DNA of 64,000 nucleotides from Pseudolabrys sp963742345 (GCA_963742345.1 CAVULO010000004.1:310001-374000); one strand, 5' to 3'. Positions 52,246-61,477 are shown, counted from the first letter of the stretch. Notes: a model not told the origin generated them from the letters alone. Numbers and translations: made by a program.

Positions 52246-53781
52246 TCAGACTTTCAGCGGCGGCACATTGGCGCGATACCAGGCCGCGAGCGGTACCAGC
52301 GCAGGGTGTGCCAGCGAGCGCTGCAGATAAGCCCATATCCGCGGGAGATGACGCAAGTATTGCGGCTTGTGGTCACGCCGTTCCAGCCGCGCGAAAATTC
52401 CGAGAATCTTGGACGCACGTTGCGCGGCGAGCGTTGCATAGGCGCATGCGAAAGCGGGCGCGTCGAAGGAAGCGTTGGCAGATCGGCGCGCGCGCGCATA
52501 TCGCGACAGCAGACCGATCTCCATCATTTCCGGCACGTCCACGCGCGCGTCCTGTAACAGCGAGGCGACATCATAGGCGGCCGGCCCCATCACGGCATCC
52601 TGGAAGTCGAGCAGGCCAATGCGAGCGGTGCCTTCGCGCTCCGGCAACCAGAGAAGATTGGGCGAATGAAAATCGCGCAGCACCCAGGTCTGTGCGCCAC
52701 TCGTCATCGGCAGCAAGGCATCGCGCCAGAGCGCGCGATAGGCTTCGCGCTTGGCGTCGGAAATTCTGGCTTCGAGTTTGGGCAGGTACCAGTCGAGCAG
52801 CAATTCCGCCTCGATCAGAAATGCGTCGATGTCATAGCGCGGTAGCCGGTAATTGACGCCCGGCTCCACCGGGAGCACTTCTTGCAGAGTGTCTTGATGC
52901 AATTCGGCGAGCAGATCGGTCGCCATCTCATAGCGCGATTCGACTGGAGCCGGCGGATCACCGTCGACGACCAGCTCATCTCCAAGATCCTCGATCACCA
53001 GCAGGCCGGCCTCGCGATCGGCGGCGAAAATGGCCGGCGCCGAGAAACCACGCCCGCGCAAGGCAAGCGCCATGGCGACAAATGGCGTCACGCTTTCGGC
53101 CAGATGCGCGATTGCGCTGTAGGGCTTGCCGCCGCGGACTGGAGGTCCGTCAGGCCGTTTCGGCGAATTCATCAAGACATAAGTTGCGCCATCGCGCGTC
53201 AGCCGCTCGTAGCTGCGGGTCGAGGCATCGCCCTGAATGCGCCGGCGCTCGGCTCGGCCGAAGTCGGAGCGATCGAGAAAGCGGCGGATCGTGACGATGC
53301 GTTCGGCCCGCGGCGCAAAGCTGCCGTAACCGGTGATGCGCACGTTGCGCTCATTCGGCCCATTCTGCGGCTCCAGTGTCAAAGCGATGTCGAGCCGGTC
53401 TGCCGGCAAAAAACCGGTGGCGCGGTCCGGCCACTCCACCAGCATCACCGCGCCTTCCGGCGCATCATCGAAGCCGAGTTCGGCCAGCTCAGCCGATCCC
53501 GACAGCCGATAGAGATCGACGTGCACGACTGCGAAAAACGGTAGCGAATAGGTCTGTGTCAGCGTGAATGTCGGGCTCGGCACCTCGATGGTATCGTCGC
53601 CGGCGAGATAGCGGATCAGCGCTCGAGCGAAAGTGGTCTTGCCGGCGCCGAGGTCGCCGGACAACGTAATCACATCGCCAGGTTCGATGATGGCGGCAAC
53701 GTCGGTCATCAGCCGGTAGGTTGCCGCTTCGTCGGCGAGAGGTGCCGCAAAGCTGTAGCCGCCGGAGCTGGTGGGGAACAT
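52246..53781 (-). CDS. TsaE-phosphotransferase (AmgK-like) fusion protein
   Basis: 511 residues, two enzymes in one chain. Residues about 1-155 are TsaE, the ATPase of tRNA t6A37 synthesis: P-loop SGDLGAGKTTFARALIRYLAG, then SPTFTLTQTY and VHVDLYRL, and EWPDRATGFLP. Residues about 165-511 are an aminoglycoside-phosphotransferase-fold kinase like AmgK: GDASTRSYERL, VLRDFHSPNLLWLP with catalytic HRD-like DFHSPN, and GLLDFQDAVMGPAAYDVASLL. The second part with the MurU-like gene would recycle cell-wall amino sugars. The fusion is known in alphaproteobacteria. Confidence 0.9.
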   Translation of the reverse strand: MFPTSSGGYSFAAPLADEAATYRLMTDVAAIIEPGDVITLSGDLGAGKTTFARALIRYLAGDDTIEVPSPTFTLTQTYSLPFFAVVHVDLYRLSGSAELAELGFDDAPEGAVMLVEWPDRATGFLPADRLDIALTLEPQNGPNERNVRITGYGSFAPRAERIVTIRRFLDRSDFGRAERRRIQGDASTRSYERLTRDGATYVLMNSPKRPDGPPVRGGKPYSAIAHLAESVTPFVAMALALRGRGFSAPAIFAADREAGLLVIEDLGDELVVDGDPPAPVESRYEMATDLLAELHQDTLQEVLPVEPGVNYRLPRYDIDAFLIEAELLLDWYLPKLEARISDAKREAYRALWRDALLPMTSGAQTWVLRDFHSPNLLWLPEREGTARIGLLDFQDAVMGPAAYDVASLLQDARVDVPEMMEIGLLSRYARARRSANASFDAPAFACAYATLAAQRASKILGIFARLERRDHKPQYLRHLPRIWAYLQRSLAHPALVPLAAWYRANVPPLKV

Positions 53782-53860
53782 CGAATCATCCGCTGCAAGG
53801 CTGCCACCTTATAAACGGGTGGCGCAGTCCCACGCCAGAACCGCACTCAAAGTGCGGCGG

Positions 53861-54856
53861 CTATTTTTTCGCAAGGCCAGCCCGCTCGACAATTTCCTTC
53901 CAGATTGGCACTTCACGAACCATGCGCGCATGCAATTCGTCGGGCCCCTCGTATTTTACCATGAAGCCCCCGGTCAGCATTTTTTCCTTGATGTCCGGCT
54001 TTTGCAGGATCAGGCGGGTCTCCTCACTGAGGCGCTTGATGATTTCGGGGGGCGTGCCGGCCGGCGCAAGAAACATTTGCGATGTTTCAACCACGGCATT
54101 GGGAACGCCGGCTTCCTGCATGGTGGGGACGTCCGGCATGTCGACCCAATGCTCGGCGCCCGTTTGCGCCAGCGCTTTTAGCGTGCCCGAGCGGATGTGG
54201 CTGATCAGACCGGCAATGCTGACCGACGCAATATCGGTCGTGCCCGACAATGCGGCTTGCAGCGACGGCGCCGCACCGTTGAATGGCACATGAATCATGT
54301 CAATGTCGGCGCGCAACTTCAGCAGTTCGACTGCGAGCTGCGAGACACTGCCGAGACCGGGCGAGGCATAGGTGAGCTTTCCCGGATTTGCCTTTGCCTT
54401 GGCGATCAGGTCGGCGATGCTTGTTATGCCTGAAGCCGGTCGTGTGATGATGGCGTTGGGCGCGGCGCCCAGATACGCAATCGGTGCAAAGTCCTTGAGA
54501 GGATCGTAGCCAACCTTGGTGACACTCGGATTGATCAGCACGACGCATGTAACGACGACCAGCGTATAGCCATCGGGTGCAGCGCGCGCACCGGCCGCGA
54601 GGCCGATATTGCCGACCGCACCGACGCGGTTTTCGACGATCACGTTCTGCCCGAGCTTTGGCGCCAATTCCGCAGCCAGCAGCCGGCCGAGCAAGTCGTT
54701 GGGCCCACCGGGGGGAAATGGCACGATGATCGTGATGTTGTGGTCAGGCCAGGCGGCACGCGCCTCGCCGAGAGTCAGAAATGCCACCAGAAGCAGAACG
54801 ACGATTTGCAGTCCGCGCAAGCCGTGCCGTGGTATCCACGCGTATTCCATTGCCAT
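53861..54856 (-). CDS. Bug-family tripartite tricarboxylate transporter substrate-binding protein
   Basis: 331 residues. Signal sequence (LQIVVLLLVAFLTLGEARAA), mature start AWPDHNITIIVPFPPGGPNDLLGRLLAAELAPKLGQNVIVENR and DGYTLVVVT, all hallmark Bug motifs. No transporter membrane genes adjacent. It interrupts what is otherwise the tsaE-divL neighbourhood. The other Bug protein at 3985 is distinct in sequence. Confidence 0.88.
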   Translation of the reverse strand: MAMEYAWIPRHGLRGLQIVVLLLVAFLTLGEARAAWPDHNITIIVPFPPGGPNDLLGRLLAAELAPKLGQNVIVENRVGAVGNIGLAAGARAAPDGYTLVVVTCVVLINPSVTKVGYDPLKDFAPIAYLGAAPNAIITRPASGITSIADLIAKAKANPGKLTYASPGLGSVSQLAVELLKLRADIDMIHVPFNGAAPSLQAALSGTTDIASVSIAGLISHIRSGTLKALAQTGAEHWVDMPDVPTMQEAGVPNAVVETSQMFLAPAGTPPEIIKRLSEETRLILQKPDIKEKMLTGGFMVKYEGPDELHARMVREVPIWKEIVERAGLAKK

Positions 54857-54967
54857 GCGTATCCTCCCGATACGGCCGCGTCTTGCGGTGACCGATGCTT
54901 TCGCGATTGTGATGGAATGTTAGTAGAGCGCGCGTGCGGAGGCCAGCGTGGAGCGTTCTTGTTGTTG

Positions 54968-57487
54968 CTACGCCGCCGTCTGTTTCGCGGCGTGCTCCAC
55001 CGGAAACACGCAGGTTACGGTGGTGCCTTGCCCGACAGGCGAATCGATCGTCACCGTTCCGCCGTGTAACTCAACGAAGGAGCGCACCAGCGACAGCCCG
55101 AGACCGGGACCGCGGTGCTGCGAACCCATAGAATCGGTCTCGAACCAATCGAACACTTTGTCCTTTGCGTCCGGCGGGATTCCCGGCCCATGATCGGTCA
55201 CGCTGAAAACCACGGCATCCGGACGCCGCTCTGCCAAAAGCGTGACGGTCTCGCCGGCGGGCGAAAAACCGACCGCATTGGAAAGCAGGTTGAACAAAAT
55301 CTGGCGCAGACGCCGCTCGTCGGCGGTGAAGCTACCGATATTGGCCGGGGCGCGGATGTCGAGCGTGATTCTATTTTTGACCAGGCGGTCCTGCACGCCT
55401 TCCGCTGCTGCTTCCATGCTGGCACGGATGTCGACATCGCCCAAATTCAGCGTCATGGCCCCGGCGTCGATTGTGGCGAGGTCGAGAATATTGTTGGTGA
55501 GCGCCAGCAACGCATTTGTTGAAGTGGTGATGTAGCCGAGATACTCGCTTTGTTTTTGTGTCAGCGAGCCAAAAGCCGGATCGCCTAGCAAATTTGTAAA
55601 ACCGATAATGTTGGTGAGAGGTGAACGCAATTCATAGGATACGTGGTGCACGAAATCGATCTTGATTGAGTCGGCGGCCTCGAGTGCTTCATTACGCTCG
55701 CGCAATGCGCGTTCGACGTTGACCGTATCGGTTCTATCCTGGAACGTGACCAACGTAGCGCCGTCGGGCAGCGGCATAGTGGCCAGATCAAGCACCGCAC
55801 CATCGCGCCGCTCGATGCGTGCACTGATCGGCTCCCGATTGTCGATAGCGGTCACTGACCCGCGCAGGTTGCGCCAGACCGAGTTGTCGTCATGTAAGGC
55901 CTGGCACCACGCCGTCACCGCTTCGACATGGGGATGCTGATTGAGCGCTTCGTGCGACAGCTTCCACATGCGCTGGAACGCCGGATTATGCAGACGGACG
56001 CGGCCATCACTGCCGAACACCGCCACAGCCTCGGCCAAATTGTCGAGGGTCTCGCTCTGTACCTTGATGAGCGCGTCGTAACGGCGGTACATGTCCAACC
56101 GCTCGGTGACGTCGTCATAGAGATATGTGACCCCGCCTTCCGGATTGGGCGTGGTGACCACCCGCAGCGCACGTCCATCGGGCAGATGCCACATGTGCTC
56201 CTTCGGCTCGACCGCGCGGTAGGCCTCGTACAGCTGTTGCTTCCATTGCCGGAAATCCTGCTCCTCAGGCAGTTTGCGTTTACTGCGCAGTGAATCGAGC
56301 ACCGCTCCATCCGTCGGTGTCTGGTCAAGAAAGCCTGCGTCAAGTTCGAACAGCGAACGAAACGCGGTGTTGTAGAAGGTGAGTTTACGGTCGACATTAA
56401 AGACGGCAACGCCGGTCGCCAGCTGATCGAGCACGCGGCGATGCGCCTCGACCATGCGCGCGAGTTCGGCGCGCATCGCTTCTACTTCAGTGCGGTCGAT
56501 CGCGATGCCCGAACTGCCAGCTCCGCCCGGCGCATCAATGACCTCGAATATGTGGCGTCCACCTGCGGCGATTGCCGGCAACCGGCCGACATATGTCTCG
56601 CCTGCGAGGCGCGCCCGTGCGACATCCGCGCGCGCGGGGTGATCAAGCAGTTCCAGCCGGCGCGCCACAGCATCGGCAGGATTCTCAGCCTCTACCGCGC
56701 GTGCATAAGCCGAATTTACGAAGACCAGGTGGCCGTCACTATTGCGCACCCATACGGGCGCGGGAAGAGAATTGAGCAGCCCCCTCATGATTTCGACATC
56801 GCTCAGCAGCTGATCGTGGCGGGCGGCGAGATCCAGCAATTCTTGCTCGATGCCGCTCACATCGCGCAGACGCAGTACGGCGCGACCGCCGATGGCGCGC
56901 CCTTCTGCCTCTATTGGGCGGCCGGCGCGCGTGGTGAACGTCAATACGAAGCCGCGGCCGTCGCGACGCAAGGTATCGACTGCCTGTTCCATTCGGTGGG
57001 CGGCTACGGCTTCCAGCCAGCTGCCGAATGCGAGCACTCGCTCGGCGGCACTGCCGGGCGCGATTAAAGCGATGTCGCCGAGGATTTCCGGGTGTTCGGC
57101 GTTTGCCGCCCAGCTCACCAGTATCTGCGGCTCCGACAACAGCATCGCCTTGAGCCGATCGGCCTCGGCCTGCAATGCGCCGATCTCGTCTCGCGCATCT
57201 GCTTCGACGCGAAAGGCCGTCCTGCGAGCACGAAACAGGACGACGCTCGCAAACAGGCCTGAACCGAGCAGGGCGAGGATAAGCGTGAGCAAGGTAACGT
57301 CTTGCCCGCGAAGTGCTGCAATGGCCCGATGGACAGCGTCGAGCGTGATCGCACCCAGCCGTACGTCGGCGCGAGCCGCCGAGCCGGGCATGATCAAAAG
57401 ATTTGCGATCACGAAGGCGGCGAGGAATCCGCCTCGCCACGGACGAGAACGCAGCCTCTCGTTCGCCGTCCGGATTGTCTCCGGCAT
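54968..57487 (-). CDS. divL: DivL-like sensor kinase homologue with Tyr at the phosphoacceptor site
   Basis: 839 residues. N-terminal membrane segments (FLAAFVIANLLIMPGSAARA and VTLLTLILALLGSGLFASVVLF), coiled coil, then PAS domains (about 230-345, 350-470, 485-590) and a kinase core. The H-box reads FVHHVSYELRSPLTNIIGF: Tyr (about 618) stands where kinases have His, the hallmark of Caulobacter DivL. The ATP domain looks intact (NLLSNAVGFSP, DHGPGIP, GPGLGLSLVRSF). DivL acts as an allosteric switch of the CckA-CtrA cell-cycle pathway; by homology this one may too. Confidence 0.82.
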   Translation of the reverse strand: MPETIRTANERLRSRPWRGGFLAAFVIANLLIMPGSAARADVRLGAITLDAVHRAIAALRGQDVTLLTLILALLGSGLFASVVLFRARRTAFRVEADARDEIGALQAEADRLKAMLLSEPQILVSWAANAEHPEILGDIALIAPGSAAERVLAFGSWLEAVAAHRMEQAVDTLRRDGRGFVLTFTTRAGRPIEAEGRAIGGRAVLRLRDVSGIEQELLDLAARHDQLLSDVEIMRGLLNSLPAPVWVRNSDGHLVFVNSAYARAVEAENPADAVARRLELLDHPARADVARARLAGETYVGRLPAIAAGGRHIFEVIDAPGGAGSSGIAIDRTEVEAMRAELARMVEAHRRVLDQLATGVAVFNVDRKLTFYNTAFRSLFELDAGFLDQTPTDGAVLDSLRSKRKLPEEQDFRQWKQQLYEAYRAVEPKEHMWHLPDGRALRVVTTPNPEGGVTYLYDDVTERLDMYRRYDALIKVQSETLDNLAEAVAVFGSDGRVRLHNPAFQRMWKLSHEALNQHPHVEAVTAWCQALHDDNSVWRNLRGSVTAIDNREPISARIERRDGAVLDLATMPLPDGATLVTFQDRTDTVNVERALRERNEALEAADSIKIDFVHHVSYELRSPLTNIIGFTNLLGDPAFGSLTQKQSEYLGYITTSTNALLALTNNILDLATIDAGAMTLNLGDVDIRASMEAAAEGVQDRLVKNRITLDIRAPANIGSFTADERRLRQILFNLLSNAVGFSPAGETVTLLAERRPDAVVFSVTDHGPGIPPDAKDKVFDWFETDSMGSQHRGPGLGLSLVRSFVELHGGTVTIDSPVGQGTTVTCVFPVEHAAKQTAA

Positions 57488-57631
57488 TCAGAATTGCCCC
57501 AGGGATGCAAGGACGGCGTCCGCCACGACGATCCTCGCGAATCGGTCGACTTTACCCCCAAGGTGAATCGTGCCGAAAGAGTCCAGACCGTGAACAGGCC
57601 TTACGGAGACCAGGCTTTTCGGCTTTGCGCG

Positions 57632-58042
57632 CTATTTCAGCGTTTCGGCGCGCTTGACCATGTCATCGACATTGATGCGGCCCAACGCTACCGAGACCGT
57701 TCGCTCGGTTTCGGCGAGTGCCGGCCGCACGATTTCAGTGACCAGCGCAGAGCCGTGCAGCGGCAATTCCTCAATGTCCTCGGTGGTTGTCGCGGCACGC
57801 AAAATATCGTCGGCCGTAATACGGTTACGCTCGCGGGCAAGTTCATAGCCGCCGTGCGGTCCACGGATACCTTTAAGGATTCCATCCCGCACCAGTGCTT
57901 GCAGTACCGGCTCGAGGTGGCGCGGTGGCAGGCGATGGCGGGCGGCCAATGACTTGGCCGACACCGGGCGAGCATTTGCGTTGATTGCGACGTCAATCAC
58001 GGCAGCAATAGCGAGCACGCCCTTTCGGGACACCAACGGCAT
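57632..58042 (-). CDS. Rrf2-family transcriptional regulator
   Basis: 136 residues, winged helix-turn-helix: MPLVSRKGVLAIAAVIDVAINANARPVSAKSLAARHRLPPRHLEPVLQALVRDGILKGIRGPHGGYELAR. The GPxGGY wing is typical. The three Cys ligands of IscR-type Fe-S regulators are absent; the protein has no Cys at all. So it does not sense through an Fe-S cluster. Target unknown. ATG 58042 starts at the usual place. Confidence 0.88.
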   Translation of the reverse strand: MPLVSRKGVLAIAAVIDVAINANARPVSAKSLAARHRLPPRHLEPVLQALVRDGILKGIRGPHGGYELARERNRITADDILRAATTTEDIEELPLHGSALVTEIVRPALAETERTVSVALGRINVDDMVKRAETLK

Positions 58043-58131
58043 TTTGGGCACCACTCACGGTAGCAACGAAAGCGAGCGGTATTAAGCTACGGACCCAAAT
58101 CCGTCTACCTGCAAACGGCGGAGCTCTCGCT

Positions 58132-58587
58132 TCAACTGCCGGTTGAACCGAAACCGCCGCTTCCGCGCGTGGTTTTGTCGAGAGATGCGGCTTCCGATAT
58201 GTGTGCGCGTACAACCGGTGCGAATACCAATTGAGCGATGCGCATGCCTCGGGTGATCGTCACCGAATCGTCACCGAGATTGACCAGCAGCACCTGGACC
58301 TCGCCGCGGTAATCGGCATCGATCGTCCCGGGCGAATTGAGCACAGTAAGCCCATGCCGTGCCGCAAGACCAGAACGGGGCCGCACCTGGCCTTCATAGC
58401 CTCGCGCGAGCGCGATCGCGATACCGGTTGGAACGAGTGCGCGACCGCCAGGCGCGATCACGAGTGGCTCAGCCGAGGATACCGCAGCGAGCAGATCGAG
58501 GCCGGCAGCAGACGCGCTTTGATAAGACGGCAGCGGCAAATCTTTGCCGTGGGCCAACCGCGTTACTCTGACTTCGGTATCGCTCAC
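58132..58587 (-). CDS. dut: Deoxyuridine 5'-triphosphate nucleotidohydrolase
   Basis: 151 residues, trimeric dUTPase: GLDLLAA (motif 1), RPRSGLAARHGLTVLNSPGTIDADYRGEVQVLLVNLG (motifs 2-3), RIAQLVFAPV (motif 4) and the C-terminal RGSGGFGSTG (motif 5). Keeps dUTP low and feeds dTMP synthesis. Its ATG overlaps the coaBC stop (ATGA), forming coaBC-dut, as in many bacteria. Confidence 0.97.
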   Translation of the reverse strand: MSDTEVRVTRLAHGKDLPLPSYQSASAAGLDLLAAVSSAEPLVIAPGGRALVPTGIAIALARGYEGQVRPRSGLAARHGLTVLNSPGTIDADYRGEVQVLLVNLGDDSVTITRGMRIAQLVFAPVVRAHISEAASLDKTTRGSGGFGSTGS

Positions 58588-60014
58588 GTCCTACGTCCGG
58601 TGAGTGCATCGGCGATGCGTGTGATCAACATTGCTGCCACTTCGTCTTTGCGCTGGGTTGGCCAAGCTTCGATACCGGACGCGCGCACGAGCGTGATGGT
58701 GTTTCGGTCGCCGCCCATTATGCCTGACTGAGGCGAAACATCATTAGCCAAGATCCAGTCGCAGCCTTTGCTGGCGAGCTTCGCTTTGGCATTGGCAGCG
58801 ACATTCTCGGTCTCTGCGGCGAATCCGATCACCAGTTTTGGCCGCTGGTTTTTTCGTTTGGCCACGGCCGCAAGAATGTCGGGATTTTCAACGAGCGATA
58901 AATCCGGAGTGGCCTTGCCGGCCTGCTTCTTGAGTTTCTGCTCGCCGGCGTGTGCGACGCGCCAGTCGGCGACGGCGGCGGCGAAGATGCCAACATCAAC
59001 GGGCAATGTGCGCTCGACTGCCTGCAACATGTCACGGGCGGTCTCGACCTTGATGACGTTGACGCCGAGCGGATCGGTCAAATTGACCGGGCCACTGACC
59101 AGCGTGACATCGGCGCCGGCAGCGGCTGCCGCTGCGGCGATGGCGTGACCCTGCTTGCCGGAGGAGCGGTTGGCGATATAGCGCACCGGATCGATCGGCT
59201 CGTAGGTCGGGCCGGAGGTGATCAACACGCGCGTGCCTTTGAGCGGCTGCGCCATGTCGGCGACCAGCAATTTCTCCACCGCGGCCGTGATCTCCAGCGG
59301 TTCAGCCATTCGGCCGAGACCGCGCTCGTGCGCCTCCGCCATCTCGCCTTCGTTCGGACCGATAAGCGCGACGCCGTCGGCGGCGAGCTGTGCAAGATTG
59401 CGCTGCGTCGCCTTGTTCGCCCACATGCGCGGATTCATCGCCGGTGCCAACAGGATCTTGGCTGTCGTCGCCAGCAGCACCGTGGTGGCAAGATCGTCGG
59501 CATGGCCGCCGGCGAGTTTTGCCATCAGATCGGCGGTGGCCGGCGCAATCACGATCAAATCGGTTTCGCGCGCGAGCCGAATATGTCCAACGTCGAATTC
59601 GCCAACCACGTCGAACAGATCCGTGAACACGCGCTCGCCGACAAGCGCGCTCGCGGAAAGTGGTGTCACGAATTGCTCGGCCGCCTTCGTCAAGATGCAT
59701 CGCACGGCAATGCCGCGTTCCTTGAGCCGGCGGACCAGGTCGAGCGATTTGTAAGCGGCAATGCCGCCGCCGATGATCAGCAGGACGCGCTTTGTGCCCG
59801 CGGGGGCGGCAGCCGTGCGTACGGGCCGCGCACCGGACTTGATCGACGGCGAGGCCGGCTCGACCGGATCGCGGGTCTCGCGCCCGGTTGCGTCGGCTGC
59901 CTCGCGCAGGATCGTTCGCACCTCGTCCTCGACCGAGCGGCCGCTCCGGGCTGCGCGCAGGCGCAGCAGCTTTTTGAGCCTGTCGTCGAGCTGGCGGACG
60001 GTGAGCGACGCCAT
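58584..60014 (-). CDS. coaBC: CoaBC with an N-terminal ribbon-helix-helix (FitA-like) domain
   Basis: 476 residues. Residues 1-45 are MASLTVRQLDDRLKKLLRLRAARSGRSVEDEVRTILREAA, a FitA/Arc-type ribbon-helix-helix antitoxin-like domain. A linker (46-75) leads to the CoaC decarboxylase: GGIAAYKSLDLVRRL, VGHIRLA with the active His, and APAMNPRMW. The CoaB ligase follows: SGPTYEPIDPVRYIANRSSGKQGHA and VKVETARDM. Two steps of coenzyme A synthesis. AGGGAG five bases before the ATG at 60014 fixes the start, so the RHH domain is translated. A palindrome lies upstream. Confidence 0.9.
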   Translation of the reverse strand: MASLTVRQLDDRLKKLLRLRAARSGRSVEDEVRTILREAADATGRETRDPVEPASPSIKSGARPVRTAAAPAGTKRVLLIIGGGIAAYKSLDLVRRLKERGIAVRCILTKAAEQFVTPLSASALVGERVFTDLFDVVGEFDVGHIRLARETDLIVIAPATADLMAKLAGGHADDLATTVLLATTAKILLAPAMNPRMWANKATQRNLAQLAADGVALIGPNEGEMAEAHERGLGRMAEPLEITAAVEKLLVADMAQPLKGTRVLITSGPTYEPIDPVRYIANRSSGKQGHAIAAAAAAAGADVTLVSGPVNLTDPLGVNVIKVETARDMLQAVERTLPVDVGIFAAAVADWRVAHAGEQKLKKQAGKATPDLSLVENPDILAAVAKRKNQRPKLVIGFAAETENVAANAKAKLASKGCDWILANDVSPQSGIMGGDRNTITLVRASGIEAWPTQRKDEVAAMLITRIADALTGRRT

Positions 60015-60057
60015 GAAACTCCCTTTCGTCAAAAGGGGTTAGCACACATGTGATGTC

Positions 60058-60074
60058 ATTGCAATCAATGCAAT
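60058..60074. promoter_or_regulatory. Palindrome upstream of coaBC
   Basis: ATTGCA-ATCAA-TGCAAT, 44 bp before the coaBC start and about 85 bp before the divergent ArsR gene. Possible operator for the ribbon-helix-helix domain of CoaBC. Confidence 0.4.
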
Positions 60075-60153
60075 CATGTCAACTTAGGCACGACTGAGAT
60101 GGGTCACGCTTGACGGAAATGATCATGCTTTGTATTTAACCGATCAGTTATTT

Positions 60154-60165
60154 AACCAAATGGTT
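60154..60165. promoter_or_regulatory. Inverted repeat at the start of the arsR gene
   Basis: AACCA-AA-TGGTT, preceded by two direct TATTTAACC copies (60133-60141, 60149-60157). Probably the autoregulatory operator of the ArsR-type repressor. Confidence 0.5.
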
Positions 60166-60537
60166 CAATTAGCCATGACGACAGATCGTCTCAGTTCGAC
60201 TTTCGCGGCGCTTGCCGACCCGACGCGGCGCGCCATCCTGGCGCGGCTCGCGCTCGGCGAAACCTCGGTGTCGAAACTCGCCGAACCGTTCGAGATGAGC
60301 ATGCCGGCCGTCTCCAAGCATCTCAAGGTACTCGAGCGCGCCGGCCTGATCACCCGCAGCCGCGATGCCCAGATGCGGCCGTGCCGGATCGAGGCGACCG
60401 CGCTCAAGGAAGCGGACGACTGGCTCGAGGAATATCGCCGGCTCTGGGAACAGCGTTTGGACAGGCTCGACGATTATCTGCGTGTTCTGCAATCGAAGGA
60501 GAAGAAGCGTGGCCGCAAAAAACAGCATCGACCTTGA
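60160..60537 (+). CDS. ArsR-family winged-helix regulator
   Basis: 125 residues. TFAALADPTRRAILARLALGETSVSKLAEPFEMSMPAVSKHLKVLERAGLI is the subgroup of ArsR repressors without a metal site that are paired with AHSA1/SRPBCC genes. The next gene starts inside it, 29 bases before the stop. Start could be ATG 60160 or 60175; the first overlaps the inverted repeat. Confidence 0.9.
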   Translation: MVQLAMTTDRLSSTFAALADPTRRAILARLALGETSVSKLAEPFEMSMPAVSKHLKVLERAGLITRSRDAQMRPCRIEATALKEADDWLEEYRRLWEQRLDRLDDYLRVLQSKEKKRGRKKQHRP

Positions 60538-61006
60538 AACAGATCCGCGCGTGATCGTGGGTACACGCGTGTTCGACGCGCCGCGCGATCTGGTCTTTTC
60601 GGTGTGGACCGATCCCAAGCATCTGGCGCAATGGTGGGGTCCCAACGGCTTCACCACCACGACACATTCATTCGAATTCCGCCCGGGCGGCATCTGGCGC
60701 TTCGTGATGCATGGTCCCGACGGCCGCGACTATCAGAACCGCATTATTTTCGACGAGATCGTCCCGCCGCAACACATCGTCTATCGCCACGACGGCGGTG
60801 AAGACGTCGAGCCGGTACAGTTCACGCAAACCGTGACCTTCCAGGATCTCGGTAACGGTCAGACCCTTCTCATCTGGCGCGGCAAGTTCCCGACCGCTGC
60901 CGAACGCGAGCGCGTCATCAGGGAATACGGCGCCGACAAGGGTTTGGTGCAGACCATGGCGCGTCTTGCCGACTATACGGCAACGCTCGCCGCGGAGCGC
61001 GGCTAG
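60509..61006 (+). CDS. SRPBCC/AHSA1-domain protein
   Basis: 165 residues from a GTG after AAGGAG. VGTRVFDAPRDLVFSVWTDPKHLAQWWGPNGFTTTTHSFEFRPGGIWRFVMHGPDGRDYQNRIIF is the AHSA1 (Aha1-C-terminal-like) START fold with its WWGP signature, a hydrophobic ligand-binding cavity. No enzymatic assignment. Coupled to the ArsR gene by overlap; these two families occur together very often. Confidence 0.9.
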   Translation: MAAKNSIDLETDPRVIVGTRVFDAPRDLVFSVWTDPKHLAQWWGPNGFTTTTHSFEFRPGGIWRFVMHGPDGRDYQNRIIFDEIVPPQHIVYRHDGGEDVEPVQFTQTVTFQDLGNGQTLLIWRGKFPTAAERERVIREYGADKGLVQTMARLADYTATLAAERG

Positions 61007-61030
61007 ATGCTCAAGGTCCGGCGACAGATA

Positions 61031-61477
61031 TCAAGACAGCGCGCGCAGCGCGGCACGGACGTCATCCGGGGTACCGCGCGGGATCAGCCGCTCGGTTTGC
61101 GCATGGGCGCGCTTCCACAGCGGAAACGCCTTGCCCAGCAGCGCACGACCGGCGGCGGTGATCGTCAACCGGCGGCTGCGTTTATCTTCTTTGTCGACCG
61201 AAACCTTCACCAGCCCGCGGCGTTCAAGAGGCTTGAGGGCGGCGGTGAGGGTGGTGCGGTCCATGGCGAGCAGCGCCGCGACGCTGCCGATGCTCGGAGG
61301 TTCCGGCCAATTCAACGACATCAACAGCGAGAACTGCCCATGCGTGAGATCGAGCGGGCGGAACACGTCATCAAAATGGCGGGCCAGCGCGCGCGCCGCC
61401 CGCTGCACATGCAGGCACAGGCAGGCATCACGCACCTGATGCGTCGCGGACAGGGGCAGCTCAGCGCGGGTTGACAT
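61031..61477 (-). CDS. MarR-family transcriptional regulator
   Basis: 148 residues, winged helix: LDLTHGQFSLLMSLNWPEPPSIGSVAALLAMDRTTLTAALKPLERRGLVKVSVDKEDKRSRRLTITAAGRALL. Recognition helix and DxRSR wing are clear. Converges on the AHSA1 gene and is divergent from the VOC gene at 61540 by about 60 bp, which it may control. Confidence 0.9.
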   Translation of the reverse strand: MSTRAELPLSATHQVRDACLCLHVQRAARALARHFDDVFRPLDLTHGQFSLLMSLNWPEPPSIGSVAALLAMDRTTLTAALKPLERRGLVKVSVDKEDKRSRRLTITAAGRALLGKAFPLWKRAHAQTERLIPRGTPDDVRAALRALS

